A DNA stretch of 64,000 bases from Novakomyces olei (GCA_016906335.1 JADEYG010000007.1:186001-250000); one strand, 5' to 3'. Counted from the first letter of the stretch, positions 45,060 through 55,440 are shown. Program-made: numbers and translations. The notes: generated by a model from the sequence alone, not told the origin.

Positions 45060-45875
45060 CTAATTATCCCGCTTGGCAGATGCATAATAATTGCACAGCT
45101 CTCCCAATGGACTAGGCTCTTGTAGCAAAACCCAAGAGTCTGTAAGCGGATTGAACCACACACCACGCACACGATCGACTTTCCCCCAATGATTTTGCTC
45201 GAACCATGCGACAAGCTCTTCTGGCCGCACAAACTTTCGAAACTGATGTGTACCATGCGGTACTAGACGCAGTACTGACTCCGCTAGTGTAATAGTCAAT
45301 AATTGAGCCAATAATGTGCGTGACACTGTGGAGAAAAAAATACGGCCTCCTGGCCTTACAAGACGTGTTAAATGCTTCAAGAATGTGTGCGGGTCGTTTA
45401 CATGCTCCAATATTTCCATTGCCGTCACGATATCATACTCCTCGTTTAGCTGCTCGGGCAAAATGTTATCATACGAAAGATTATTCAAACTAGGGTCAGT
45501 CTGGCGATGTGCTTCAGCGACACGAACAGCCTGATCTGAGGCATCAATGCCGCAAACTTGTGCGCCAAGCCGAGCCATTGATTCACTTAGAATACCGCCA
45601 CCACAGCCAACATCAAGCACCTTTTTAGCTGCCAGCCACCTTGAAGGCTCAGTCTGATCAATCTCGCCAGCATCTTTGAGGACGCTGTGCATAAATTCAA
45701 GCCGCGAGGCATTCATTTTGTGTAAAAGGCGTGAAGAGCCGTTTGGGTTCCACCATTCTGCTGCTAAAGCATTAAAATGCATGACTTCCTCAGGTGAGGC
45801 AGTCGAGGAAGATAACCACCGCACACGCGAACATGCTCGAAGCGTGGCCGTCGGCCTTATTAAGCGCGAAAGCAT
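45060..45875 (-). CDS. COQ3: Ubiquinone biosynthesis O-methyltransferase COQ3
   Basis: SAM-dependent enzyme for both O-methylations of the ubiquinone ring, on the matrix face of the inner membrane in the CoQ synthome. Single exon, 271 residues. Presequence MLSRLIRPTATLRACSRVRW, then EEVMHFNALAAEWWNPNGSS, the typical UbiG/Coq3 start. Motif I is VLDVGCGGGILSESMARLG, post I is VCGIDAS, followed by YDIVTAMEILEHV and the substrate region FFSTVSRT, and VRPEEL. It is divergent from COQ4, 313 bp between start codons, with opposed teloboxes between them. Confidence 0.97.
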   Translation of the reverse strand: MLSRLIRPTATLRACSRVRWLSSSTASPEEVMHFNALAAEWWNPNGSSRLLHKMNASRLEFMHSVLKDAGEIDQTEPSRWLAAKKVLDVGCGGGILSESMARLGAQVCGIDASDQAVRVAEAHRQTDPSLNNLSYDNILPEQLNEEYDIVTAMEILEHVNDPHTFLKHLTRLVRPGGRIFFSTVSRTLLAQLLTITLAESVLRLVPHGTHQFRKFVRPEELVAWFEQNHWGKVDRVRGVWFNPLTDSWVLLQEPSPLGELCNYYASAKRDN

Positions 45876-46188
45876 TGCGATAGCACACGAGATTGTCTTG
45901 TTACGTATGTCTGTATTTTATGATGAAATCCCCGCTTGTATTAATGGAGCGATTGATTCAGGATTGTTCATAGTTCAAGAGATATAGGGTTAGTTAGGGT
46001 TTGCGCTCGACTCTAATCTTTAAAGTCCGTGTAGACCCAACTAACCCTAAAACGACAAGGCGACCAGGCAGAATATTGTTAGGTCAATGATTACCGTAAT
46101 TTCTATTAATTTAACCATTACATTATTATTGTATAATTTACGGTCTACACCTTATCATGCCATGAGCCATTGATTATCATCACCATCA
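45876..46188. promoter_or_regulatory. Bidirectional COQ3/COQ4 promoter with opposed teloboxes
   Basis: 313 bp between two start codons of the same pathway. TAGGGTTAGTTAGGGTTT (two boxes at 10-bp spacing) is at 45985-46002, 110 bp before COQ3. CTAACCCTAA in the opposite orientation is at 46041-46050, 139 bp before COQ4. Each gene thus has a box at similar distance and mirrored orientation, the arrangement expected of a shared control region. Confidence 0.65.
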
Positions 46189-46929
46189 ATGCGGCTCTAT
46201 CGACAATTTGGCACAGTTAAATCCGGTAAGCTATACCCTGATCATGTGCCGCTTTCTGTGCCGCAGCGTCTTCTCATGCTCGTTGGTTCTGCTACAGTGT
46301 CGCTTGCAAATCCACGGCGGGCCGATATGATTGCAGCACTTACTGAAGTGTCGGCAATGCCCTTCTTCTTACCACGATTGCATGCGTCCATGCTGAACAA
46401 TCCCACCGGCCGTCAAATATTACGCGAAAGACCAAGAATCACGAGCAAATCTCTTGATCTCGCTTCCCTGCGAGAACTACCTTTGGGCACAGTGGGAAGA
46501 GAGTACATTACTTGGCTTGACTATGAAGGCGTTAGTCCCGACACGCGTGATGCAACGCATTATATCGACAATGAGGAGTTAGCGTACGTTGTACAACGCT
46601 ATCGTGAGGCTCATGATTTTTATCACGCAATAACGGGCTTGCCTACGAATTTGTTGGGAGAAATTGCCGTTAAATGGTTTGAATGGTGCAATATGGGGCT
46701 TCCTGTAGCCGCTCTTTCCGCTATATTTGCACCCGTGCGTTTATCACCCAAAAGACGGAGGCAATTGGTTACTGAATACATTCCTTGGGCTCTGCGCGCA
46801 GGACCACATTGCCAGCCAATGATTAATATCTACTGGGAACACGAATTGGCCACACCATTAATGGATCTGCGCAAACGAATTGGGCTCGAAATGCCTCCCA
46901 ATGTCGCGCCAAAAAAGAAAAAGGTGTAG
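46189..46929 (+). CDS. COQ4: Ubiquinone biosynthesis protein COQ4
   Basis: Scaffold, and per recent work C1-decarboxylase/hydroxylase, of the CoQ synthome on the inner membrane. Single exon, 246 residues. It contains the metal motif HDFYHAITGLPTNLLGEIAV (HDxxHx11E) and the preceding GREYITWLDYEGVSPDTR. The basic C-terminus ends PKKKKV. The N-terminus MRLYRQFGTV is short, and no long presequence is visible from this ATG. No in-frame ATG lies closer upstream, so import may use a short or internal signal. Confidence 0.96.
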   Translation: MRLYRQFGTVKSGKLYPDHVPLSVPQRLLMLVGSATVSLANPRRADMIAALTEVSAMPFFLPRLHASMLNNPTGRQILRERPRITSKSLDLASLRELPLGTVGREYITWLDYEGVSPDTRDATHYIDNEELAYVVQRYREAHDFYHAITGLPTNLLGEIAVKWFEWCNMGLPVAALSAIFAPVRLSPKRRRQLVTEYIPWALRAGPHCQPMINIYWEHELATPLMDLRKRIGLEMPPNVAPKKKKV

Positions 46930-47249
46930 GCTTATAAGATCAACTTTAAAGATGAACACCGAGTTTATGAAAATCACATTTGGCTGTAGCATGCCTAGTC
47001 GTATTTAGTGTATTTATTTTATTGTTTATTAATGCTGATCAATTTTATTATATGTGAATGCTGTTACAAACCTCAAACAAATGGTCCACAGAAATGACTG
47101 CGACCATAGACCAAACCTTCGTCCGAGTATCGCGACCGTGAAAAAAGACACAAAAGAAATTTGAATAGAAATTTGCATTGACCGTCACGGTCCGTGTTGC
47201 TGAACCCTAAATCACACATCACCAACTTGATACTGTGTGGAAAAACATT
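46930..47249. other. Convergent spacer, may contain a last exon of the coiled-coil gene
   Basis: 3' flank of COQ4. On the minus strand 47050-47230 could contain a further exon of the gene at 47250 (see its entry). Otherwise unremarkable. Confidence 0.4.
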
Positions 47250-48944
47250 TTACCTGACGTCAACGCCAGAGAATTGCAATGATGAATCTGAAGCCGCCTG
47301 TGACACTGATGAATTTGCACTTGATCTCCGGCGAGTAGCATAGGCGTTGTATGAAGTTGACCGTTCAGAATATGGTGTGCCCGACAGCAGTGAAGTAGCT
47401 GTGGAAGACGGGCGTGAAGAAAAAGCTACGGGCACAGTAGAATGGCGTTGCACAAAGTCCATTGTAGCATTTTTCCAGGGCCGCAATTCTGCCAATTCTG
47501 CCCTTAGCCTCGAAATCTCTGACTGATGATTGCGTTCCTGCAATTCTACACGAATTCGCATGTGAGCCAAAGCTTCACGCAGAGCATTTCGCTGAGCTTC
47601 AGTATGTTCGTGCTGCTCTTGTAGCCTTTCGCACTCGCTTGTTGATTGCTGCACATTGTTTTGACGTAGAGTATTTAGGGTCGAGCGGTACTCGTCCACT
47701 GCCATTTTTGCAGCGTCCACGACCCGTGCGTAATAAGGCTCGCCCACAACAGCCGCGTCAGTCGGCAAAGGCTGCTGACAAAATTGCGTCACAATTTCCT
47801 CAACCTGGCCCAATCGTTCTTCCGCACGTCTCCGTCGCTCGCGTTCCTCTTCCAATTCACATTCGTAGCTACGATTAAGTTCGGCTCTCTCCTTCATAAC
47901 CGAAGACAAAAGCGACTGCATCTCCTTGTCCGAGTTAAAAACAGAGTGGTCGTATGGAGCGGGCCTTGCTGTCTGCATTGCCGGCTGAGAATTAACTGAT
48001 TCCTGGCTCATATTGTTGGAGGAACTACGCAGCCTTGGCTCATCCAAGCCTTGCTGGTTTCTGTTTGGCTGAGATTTAGATTGCCAGCGAAACAGTCTTG
48101 CCACTGTTGACTTGACTCCGGCCGGTGCAATTTCTCCACCCTTGTGCCCCTCAGATTCTGACTCTCCGTGGAAGACCACGGGGCAAGAATCGTTTGTGTC
48201 TGGCGTAATTGGAGATGGGCGTGCTTCTTCTGATTCAGAATCCGAGTCCTCTAAGCGCTGCTCCAGCTGCCCTTTAGCGTCTCCAATTCCCAGTCCATAT
48301 CCACCAGCGCTATTGTCTCTGCCCGCGTCTTCAGCCTCCGATACTGGGGAGGCCGGTGTCCAGTCCTCCGGCTTCCGCTCCAACTTATGGTCCGGGTTCC
48401 GCTCCGGGTTCCGCTCCGGACTGCCGCTGGTGCTGGTTTGAGCACTCGCTTCGAAACGCGAATTTACGAGCCGAGGAGTGTTGCCGTCGTGAGGCCATGC
48501 GTCCAAGTTACGCACCAAAAGGGGCGGCGGCGTTGGGTCAAATGTATGCTGCGCAGCTGGTGGCTGTTCAGAGTAAACAGACGAGATTGAAGATACTGGA
48601 GAAAAGGGAGGCTGAGCCGCTGCAGTTGTTGCTGACGGTGGTACTGCTGTCGCGGGTGCCGACGACGGGTCCGTTACTGGTTGGTGAATATTTAGTGGAG
48701 GCAATTTGCTCACAGCGTACGGGGACGGCAGTTGCGGGTACTGATGGCCCAAGTCGCGGTGAGACGATTGCAATTGTGCGTGGAAAGCCATAGCCGCTGA
48801 AGAGATGGGAACGAGTGTAGACACTGACTGTATAAGCGCGTTCGTGTTTATGTCGGAAGGACGTTCACGCGACCGAAAACTGCTACACCGACTTTGCGGG
48901 TAACTTGACTCTCTGCCGCTGTTGCTCTGACGTGCCGCATTCAT
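47250..48944 (-). CDS. Large Ser/Pro-rich coiled-coil protein, unidentified
   Basis: Open frame of 564 residues starting MNAARQSNSGRESSY. Residues 1-330 are disordered, Ser/Pro/Ala-rich with a short repeat ERNPERNPDHKLERKPED and acidic serine patches typical of CK2 sites. Residues about 350-500 form a coiled coil with Glu/Arg heptads (ELEEERERRRRAEERLGQVE). The tail is Ser-rich. I recognise no family; a cytoskeletal, polarity or septin-linked adaptor is possible. The stop TAA lies inside a GT donor-like CAG/GTAAAA, so the last codons may be spliced to an exon at about 47050-47220. It is divergent from the Mpv17 gene, with 1.37 kb between. Confidence 0.75.
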   Translation of the reverse strand: MNAARQSNSGRESSYPQSRCSSFRSRERPSDINTNALIQSVSTLVPISSAAMAFHAQLQSSHRDLGHQYPQLPSPYAVSKLPPLNIHQPVTDPSSAPATAVPPSATTAAAQPPFSPVSSISSVYSEQPPAAQHTFDPTPPPLLVRNLDAWPHDGNTPRLVNSRFEASAQTSTSGSPERNPERNPDHKLERKPEDWTPASPVSEAEDAGRDNSAGGYGLGIGDAKGQLEQRLEDSDSESEEARPSPITPDTNDSCPVVFHGESESEGHKGGEIAPAGVKSTVARLFRWQSKSQPNRNQQGLDEPRLRSSSNNMSQESVNSQPAMQTARPAPYDHSVFNSDKEMQSLLSSVMKERAELNRSYECELEEERERRRRAEERLGQVEEIVTQFCQQPLPTDAAVVGEPYYARVVDAAKMAVDEYRSTLNTLRQNNVQQSTSECERLQEQHEHTEAQRNALREALAHMRIRVELQERNHQSEISRLRAELAELRPWKNATMDFVQRHSTVPVAFSSRPSSTATSLLSGTPYSERSTSYNAYATRRRSSANSSVSQAASDSSLQFSGVDVR

Positions 48945-50313
48945 CTAACGTGCTCGAATGAGAGAAAAGACCGTTTAGCCTTTGTCTTGTGCCGCCGCTA
49001 CTGTTTTGCTGTCCCACTGCCAGATTCGAGCTTGGCTTTGTACAGTTTTGCTCAATACCTATTACTCTAACTTTGCCGAAACTAAAAAGTTGCTTTAGTT
49101 ATACTGCGCTGCCTGATTGTCAAAAGTGCAACGCTTTCAACGCCTGGCTCTTCTTTGTTTGCGTGCGTGATTTTTGCGATGGACAAGCTTTTTAAAGTTT
49201 GTCGACGCTTTAACGCCGGGGAAACGCACACAAAATAGCTCAGTGTTCAGCGCCAGTGGATTGCGGAATTTTGAGCCTTTCAAGTCCAACGATCTTGCCT
49301 CGCGCCTTTGTCTGAAGGGACAAGGAAGGTGCTATTCCCTCCTTTGTCTCGTCTGCGGTTACTGATGTTTACCCTTTTAGGAATACGCGTTTGCGCGGTC
49401 GCGTTTTGTTAGGGTTTTCAGGTTTATAAGAGGTTGAAATAATACAAGCATTTAAGGGTGCCGCTATTTGATGTATACTTGGAAAATATGTGTCATACAA
49501 GGGCGGTACAACTGATAGTCTCGTGTCTCAGGCTCGTATTTATCCATATATATTAAATTTCGTTATTGTCGTCGGCATGAATGAATGAATATGAGAGAAC
49601 GGGTCTGTATATCGGCCGTTATGCTGTCTACCCGCAAGGAAAAAAAAAAGAAAAAAGAAAGAATATCATCAACTGCTTTCTCAATTATATCGGATAATGT
49701 AAGCTCAGCAAGTGCATTGGACCACACCCCGCGTTGAATTATTACCGATTTCGAAGAATTAGTTTCAATTCGAGGATTAATTTCAATTCGAGAATAATTC
49801 TCAATTCGATAAATAATTTCATTTCAATTCTGGTACGTTTTACATGAAGGCCTCTTTTATATATGTCAACAATAACGAGAAATATGCGAGTTAATATGCT
49901 TAGGCAACAAGAAGAAATTTTGACGGTCATAACCCAAGTTATATAGTTCATCGTGATTGTTTTGCTCTTTGCTGAGAACCAGGTTGATAAAGTGAAACAA
50001 GTAATATTGAGTTTCACTTTCCACAAACTGTGTATTAAACGGTGTAGATGCTCACGTAAAAGTGTGCAAAAAGCGCACGTTTTATTGTCACGTGACAGTA
50101 TGAGGGTTATTTCTAGACACACACAAACTTTACGTCGCCGCACCGATACTCCATATTTCAAGCTCTCCACAGTAAAATATAAGCAGAATTATATTTGAAG
50201 CGCTAGCCAAGCTGTGACAAATTTAATTTCCGACTCAATTACCAGCTCCATCCATGAAAGGCTGACGGGCAGCATTTTGGCTTTCGCTTGGCTTTCGCAA
50301 AGCGTTTAGCAAG
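48945..50313. other. 1.37-kb divergent spacer
   Basis: Positions 48945-49370 are GC-richer and probably 5' leader of the coiled-coil gene. A single telobox TGTTAGGGTTTT is at 49407-49418. Degenerate TTTCAATTCGAG-like repeats occupy 49756-49835, and the palindrome TGTCACGTGACA is at 50086-50097. No supported gene. Confidence 0.5.
50086..50097. promoter_or_regulatory. Palindromic TGTCACGTGACA box
   Basis: Perfect 12-bp palindrome centred on CACGTG, 217 bp upstream of the Mpv17-family start codon. It matches the optimum site for fungal bHLH factors of the Cbf1/USF type. The flanking bases make it stronger than an ordinary CACGTG. Confidence 0.6.
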
Positions 50314-51193
50314 ATGCTGCGCCAAAAATTTCACGATCCTGCTTTATGGTATTTCTCTCAGTTGACAGTCTTAATTAACAAAAGCATCATACTTCTTTTA
50401 CTTCTCATAGGTCTTGTTTGCTACGCCGCGCTCGTTTATGACGAAATGTACAAAAGCCACCCATTCGTCACTATCTGTGTCAGCAATGCCTCTGCTGTTG
50501 GCCTATCTGACGTTCTTGCCCAAATATTATCTCGACCCGAAATAGCAAGTGGTTCCCTTCAAAGCCTTATTTTCTAACTTTTGCAAGTTACATCGCCGCG
50601 GCTACGAATCAGAGCGTACTCTGCGCTTTATGCTCTATGGATTTGTAATTGCGCCTTTTCAGAATGGCTGGTATCTTTTCCTAGCAACTGTGTTCCCCAT
50701 CTCTCGCGCCAAAGATACCATTAGCCCTCTTGGAGCTTGGCTACCCGTACTTTTGCGCATCGCGGCAGACCAGCTGATTTTCGCTCCTGCAGCTTTGTTG
50801 TTTTGCATTTCATTTACAGTAAGCATCTTTGCTCAGTGTGTATTCAAAAGCTTTGCTGATAGCGCAGGAATTTCTCAAGACGGCATCGATTAATGCCATT
50901 AATGAGAAGATTTCGAGTGTTAGTCTAACGCGTGATGACTATTATCGGCTGACAATCAGGATTACCGTACCGTACTGCGCGCCAATTATGTCATTTGGCC
51001 TGTAAGAAAACGAAACAAGATACATCTGACACTTTAGTTTATTATGCTGCTCAATTTTAAGGTCATGCCTTTAGAATACCAGATGCCATTTACACAGGCC
51101 GTCTCATTAATATGGTTAGTGGAATTTTGGATAATTGCTAAAGCGCAGGAATATCTATTTGAGCATGACTGGCAGCAATGCTCATCCCAGTAA
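50314..51193 (+). CDS. Mpv17/PMP22-family membrane protein
   Basis: Five exons (50314-50544, 50588-50818, 50868-50918, 50960-51001, 51038-51193), 236 residues. Motifs: MYKSHPFVTICVSNASAVGLSDVLAQ (the YxxxLxxxPxxT...GDxxxQ start), TLRFMLYGFVIAPFQNGWYLF (the RxxRxxxxGxxxxGPxxHxWY core), NYVIWPFIMLLNFKVMPLEY, corresponding to the NWxxWPxxQxxNFxxVPxxxR signature, and a final hydrophobic helix. Four membrane helices are expected, in the mitochondrial inner or peroxisomal membrane; yeast Sym1 is the best-known fungal member. Intron 1 is GC-AG (donor GCAAGT, 43 nt) and the last intron is 36 nt; frame and family alignment both need these choices. A hydrophobic N-terminal segment of about 15 residues precedes the family start. 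Confidence 0.88.
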
Positions 51194-51508
51194 AGATGCT
51201 ATTGTCTAGTTGGTTGAAAACGTACACAGACGGCGGTCTACTCGAATTTCCATCATATAATCATTATACACGAACAATTTGCAATTAAAAAGCAAAAAAT
51301 ACACAATTATAATTACTATATATGTGTTTTTTCTATATAATACATTTATACATACGTGCTTATAAGTAACAGAAATAAGCAGTATTAATTAAATAATTAA
51401 CGAGATAAATTTATTTAACATGTTTCTTATAGCAAAAGTGAAATATCAAACTGCGCAAGCTCGCATACAAAACTTTCTGGTCAAACACTTTTTCGATCAA
51501 CATTCGAA
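51194..51508. other. Spacer before the bL17m gene
   Basis: AT-rich with ATAT/TATA-like stretches at 51300-51360, probably the promoter of the downstream gene. No ORF. Confidence 0.5.
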
Positions 51509-52192
51509 ATGCCGTCTCAAGGCGTCTTACGGCGCAAGCTGTCACGCAAAACTTCACATCGGCATTTGATGTTGCGGAATATGGTCTCATCTCTGATTCA
51601 GCATGAATCAATTGAAACGACCTGGCAGAAAGCCAAAGAAGCCTCATGGCTGACTGACAAGATGATCACCATTGGAAAACAGGGTCGCGGGTACACGAAT
51701 GCTTGGCAGAGAGCTCAGGCTTTTCTTTTTAATCAACGTAAAACTATGCCAAAGCTGTTTGGTGAACTTGCGCAACGGTACCGCGACCGTGAAGGTGGTT
51801 ATACTCGAGTTCTTCGGATTAGCAAACAAAGGGCAGACGGTGCCGAATGCGCAGTACTGCAATTAGTTGACGGTTCGAAGGATCTAAGATGGGCAATGAC
51901 TACACAAACCGTATACCGCACACTGGTCCGTGGGCAGCCTTTAAGTAGTATAACTCTGCTTAACGTACGAAAGTGTACTCGTTTCCGGCCCAATGGTGAA
52001 GCTGAGTTTGAGAAGGAATTAGAGCGGTTGCGTTTAGAAGATGAAGTCAATAAACCAAGAGATAAACAATCAAAGCTCAATAGGGCTTCGGCCAATGCTG
52101 CACGTCATGAGGAAATGGAGGCACAGGGGAAGAAGGTTTTTTCTGCTGACCAGATTCGGATCTGGCATAAGAATAACCTGCGGCAGCTATAG
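51509..52192 (+). CDS. MRPL8: Mitochondrial large-subunit ribosomal protein bL17m
   Basis: Single exon, 227 residues. The start LRRKLSRKTSHRHLMLRNMV matches bL17 (RKLxRxxxHRxAMLRNxxxxLI), followed by HESIETTWQKAKE, the conserved (I)xTTxxKAKE segment, and the helix before GYTRVLRISKQRADGAECAV, which corresponds to GYTRI. The C-terminal half, rich in Glu and Lys, extends beyond bacterial L17 as in fungal mitoribosomes. No cleavable presequence is evident; bL17 itself is basic. Confidence 0.95.
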   Translation: MPSQGVLRRKLSRKTSHRHLMLRNMVSSLIQHESIETTWQKAKEASWLTDKMITIGKQGRGYTNAWQRAQAFLFNQRKTMPKLFGELAQRYRDREGGYTRVLRISKQRADGAECAVLQLVDGSKDLRWAMTTQTVYRTLVRGQPLSSITLLNVRKCTRFRPNGEAEFEKELERLRLEDEVNKPRDKQSKLNRASANAARHEEMEAQGKKVFSADQIRIWHKNNLRQL

Positions 52193-52569
52193 CTCAATGC
52201 TATACATGTATAAGATTAATGCATTACTAATATTTTTCAATTTATTTTAAATCATATCATCACCCGTCATCTTCGCACGGAGTAGTTTACACTGAAAGAA
52301 TTTTGAAAGGTACAACAATTTACCGTAAAAAGTAAATGATGGCGTCCACAAACAAACAATGAAATTTACTTTGTCCCTTTCTGCTTTAAATTCTACTACT
52401 CATTTCTCGATAAATCTCAATTATTGTGAGAGCCTTCACTTTACACGATAACGTATTTATAGTGCCACCAAAACGCAATGCTTAGCAAAGTAATCAAGCC
52501 ATTCATTAAATAAGTTTATTCATAACTCCAGAGTCCGTAAAAGCCTAAGCAAATGGTAACGGGTATCTT
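52193..52569. other. Convergent spacer
   Basis: 3' flanks of the bL17m and phosphopantetheine adenylyltransferase genes. AT-rich, no content recognised. Confidence 0.5.
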
Positions 52570-53758
52570 TTATCTTTGTTCCGCTGCAGCGGCGATGGCG
52601 TTGCGTATCATGGAAGAACTTATCTTGAGCTCTACCGGCGGCGTCTCTGAGTAAGGCGAGCTGGAACCAGACGTCAAGCGCGAACTAACAGAGGTGCCCG
52701 AAGAACTTTCATCCGATGATAAGCAGTCAATGCTGAAAACCTTGATTTCCGGCAAACCGCGCTCACGACGAAGCTCACAGATTTCGTCGGCGCCTGCTTG
52801 AGTCTCTCGGCTTATAACGAGAGCATCAATATGTGGATCGTAGGCAGTTGGACCATAAGTATCGCTTAGTGTAATAACGTCAACATCAATGTTGCAACGC
52901 GTATACTGTAAGAACCGTTCGGCCTGTTCTTTTCGATCTTCGAGTGACTGGATGAGTTCCGGGTGGTTTTTCTTACGTAATAAATTGTCGTCGCTTACCG
53001 CACAAATGACGCGTCGCGATGCTAGCCAGGCAGCCATAGTTAGCAAAATCTTATGTCCGCTGTGCAGGTGGTCAAAGGTCCCCCCCACAGCAACGACAGG
53101 AAATGCTTGACCTGGAGGGAAGTCAATGATTGGAGGTACGTTGACCTCGTCAAACTTTTCGGGTAGGAAATCCTGAGGATGAGGCTCAAGTAAGCTGGGA
53201 TAAATAGACACGGGAATAGCAGTCGAAGCAGTATTTGACTGCCTTCGAGCAAAAAGAAATTTATTGAGCAACTGCTCCTCTGGCCTAGTTAGAGAGAATA
53301 GAGCAAGAAAGAAATATAATGCAAAACATGGTAAACAAGTTTCACTGGTCCAAATCGGAATATATCATCATTAGGCACTTACGTCCTTTAGCAACGCAAA
53401 GCGCCTCCCACGACTGCTGCTCGTCAAGTGCTAAATTGTAACCACAAAAGTGTTCGAGAATTACTTGGACGGCCGGGCCGAGAAGCGAGTTTTCAGACTC
53501 GGCTGGAGCAGGTAACTCTCCGCCAATACTTTGCTCTCGATGCTGTGCAAGCGCATAGACCCTCGCCAGTAAACGCTGAACGGCATCAAAATCACGAACG
53601 CGATGGAGGGAGCGAAACAGCGGGCATACTGCTAGAATCGTGCAACAGCCGGCTTGCTGTGTAGATCTTATCGCACGCTGAATTGTAGGAGCCAACTTCT
53701 CCACGTCTGCCGGATCCTCCAACTGCATTACCAGCAGTGTAGAAAGGTAAAGGTCCAT
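52570..53758 (-). CDS. CAB4: Phosphopantetheine adenylyltransferase
   Basis: Fourth step of CoA synthesis: 4'-phosphopantetheine plus ATP to dephospho-CoA. Exons 53383-53758 and 52570-53279, joined in phase 1 through an acceptor GGCCAG; 361 residues, with an N-terminal region of about 125 residues before the linker. Nucleotidyltransferase motifs: AVGGTFDHLHSGHKILLTMA (TxxxHxGH) and, at the C-terminus, KISSSMIRNAI, the ISSTxxR-like ATP site. The middle has the VDVITLSDTYGPTAYDPHID segment of the family. A Ser-rich insert lies before the last motif. It is divergent from TIM22 with 819 bp between. Confidence 0.93.
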
Positions 53759-54577
53759 GATTCAATCGCTATGGCTGTCAGGGACGTGCTGCAAAAGAAA
53801 CAAACAAAACCGACTATATATTTTGTGGAGAAGCTTATCGCCGGAATTATTATACGCTGCTCCCCATTGTTATTTCTTTCGTACAGCGCAGTCTAATCAA
53901 ATCTTTATTGGTCCATAAATTATACTGTGTACTGCTGCATAATATATTAATTGTTTATATACGGTCCAATCACACATATTGCTGGCTGCTGGACTGGACC
54001 TCATAACCGGATATGCGTGGATAATTAAAAGTCGGCGCTGATTACACAGACTAGTGCGTTTGTTACCGGAACCTGCGGAACTTTTGCTTCAAAACTTATT
54101 TCTATATTTGCCCATCACTTTATGGAAAGATATAAGCATGTTTCAAGCGTGTACTATTTTATTATATCAATACATGATTCTTTATTTAAACTGTAGAAAA
54201 AGCGCTTGCAAGATATTGGCTTGTAGCAAGCTCAAGCTTTCTTAAAAATTTTGGTATTAAAAATTTCGATATAATTTGATCAACCGTCAAATGGTGACGA
54301 CAATTCTATAGCTTGCTAACTTGCACCTCATTTGGAACTAAACAGTTTGCAATTTGGTTCTTGCTATTTGAATATTATTTACAATTAAAAATAATAACTT
54401 CTCAGCTTGTTATTTTGCAAGACGAAATTAGATTGGTAGTTTGTTTCGAGCTTAGTGAATTATCTCCATTTACCCTAACTAACCCTATAGTTCTGGCATG
54501 TATATTCCGAACGTTAGATAAAAACGTATAATTCATTAAATGTAATTATTTTTTTTTCCAACCATCGTACTCGCAAA
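53759..54577. other. Divergent CAB4/TIM22 spacer
   Basis: AT-rich. The phased telobox pair at 54471-54490 lies 88 bp from TIM22. Short ORFs on both strands are not supported. Confidence 0.5.
54471..54490. promoter_or_regulatory. 10-bp-phased telobox pair upstream of TIM22
   Basis: ACCCTAACTA is followed at 10 bp by ACCCTATAG, 88-107 bp upstream of the TIM22 start codon. The C-rich strand is the plus strand. Confidence 0.65.
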
Positions 54578-55212
54578 ATGAATGCCTTCCCGCCGTTTGG
54601 GCAGTTTGGCGGCGGGTCTGGGCCACCACGGACGCCTTCCACGCCAGAAGATCAGGCGGCTGCTCAGCAGGAGACTATGATAAAGTTTATAAATTCATCG
54701 GCCGAGTCGTAAGTCTTTTCCTTTCTTTTTCGGCATATTGCTGTTCTACATATCGAACAATCGGTGTTTTGCTTATTTTTCAGATGTGTTTTCAAGTCTG
54801 CGCTATCTGGTGTAATGGGATTTGGACTTGGCGGTGTTTTTGGGCTTTTCATGTCGTCAATGTCTATGGAATCGACAGACAATAAAATATACGAAATGAA
54901 GTTTCGCGATCAGATGCGAACTATGGGTCGCGATATGGCGGGGCGCGCCTATTCAAGCGCGCGAAATTTTGGCTATATCGGTCTTATCTATGCAGGCACA
55001 GAATGCTGCATTGAAAGCGTAAGGCTGTTGAGAATGCTGTTTTGATTGACGTCTAGTACCGGGCAAAGAATGATATTTATAATGCATTTGCCGCTGGAGC
55101 TGCCACTGGCGGCATATTGGCTTATCGGTCAGGTCCTAAAGCTATGCTACTTGGCGCTGCTGGGTTCAGTGCCTTCAGTGGCGCTATCGAATATTACATG
55201 CGAATGGATTGA
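54578..55212 (+). CDS. TIM22: TIM22, pore of the carrier translocase
   Basis: Inserts carrier proteins into the mitochondrial inner membrane. Exons 54578-54708, 54784-55018 and 55057-55212, 173 residues. Tim17/22/23 motifs: [20 protein letters not shown], then [20 protein letters not shown] and [10 protein letters not shown], then [20 protein letters not shown], the signature RxxDxxxNxxxAGxxTG with Gly-rich fourth segment ([20 protein letters not shown]). The two Cys in this family's Cys-x-Phe (CVFKS) and the ECCIES segment are in place. Start at the first ATG, giving a Pro/Gln-rich N-terminus. Confidence 0.96.
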
Positions 55213-55421
55213 AATGTATATAGAATTATGACCAGAACATTTTACATATCGATACAATACCCACACTACTCAACATTTTTTCATCCGAATTGTTGCCAAA
55301 GATTTGTGCATGAAGTTTCCTGTAGTTTCATCTCCAATCCGGGCTTTGTGAAGAAACTGCAGCGCATTGGTGTAGCTCGAAATACAAAGCTGACGTTCCT
55401 TCAACGGTCGGAAATGTGCAT

Positions 55422-55440
55422 TAACCCTAACTAACCCTAT
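55422..55440. promoter_or_regulatory. 10-bp-phased telobox pair upstream of APC11
   Basis: AACCCTAACT followed by AACCCTAT at 10-bp spacing, 162-180 bp before the APC11 start codon and downstream of TIM22. It lies inside the 389-bp spacer 55213-55601, which holds nothing else recognised. Confidence 0.65.

Noticed and set aside
53342-53382. Extension of the first CAB4 exon to its own stop as a separate gene
   Set aside because: A GTAAGT donor and an acceptor in matching phase join it to the nucleotidyltransferase exon, giving one protein of the expected architecture.
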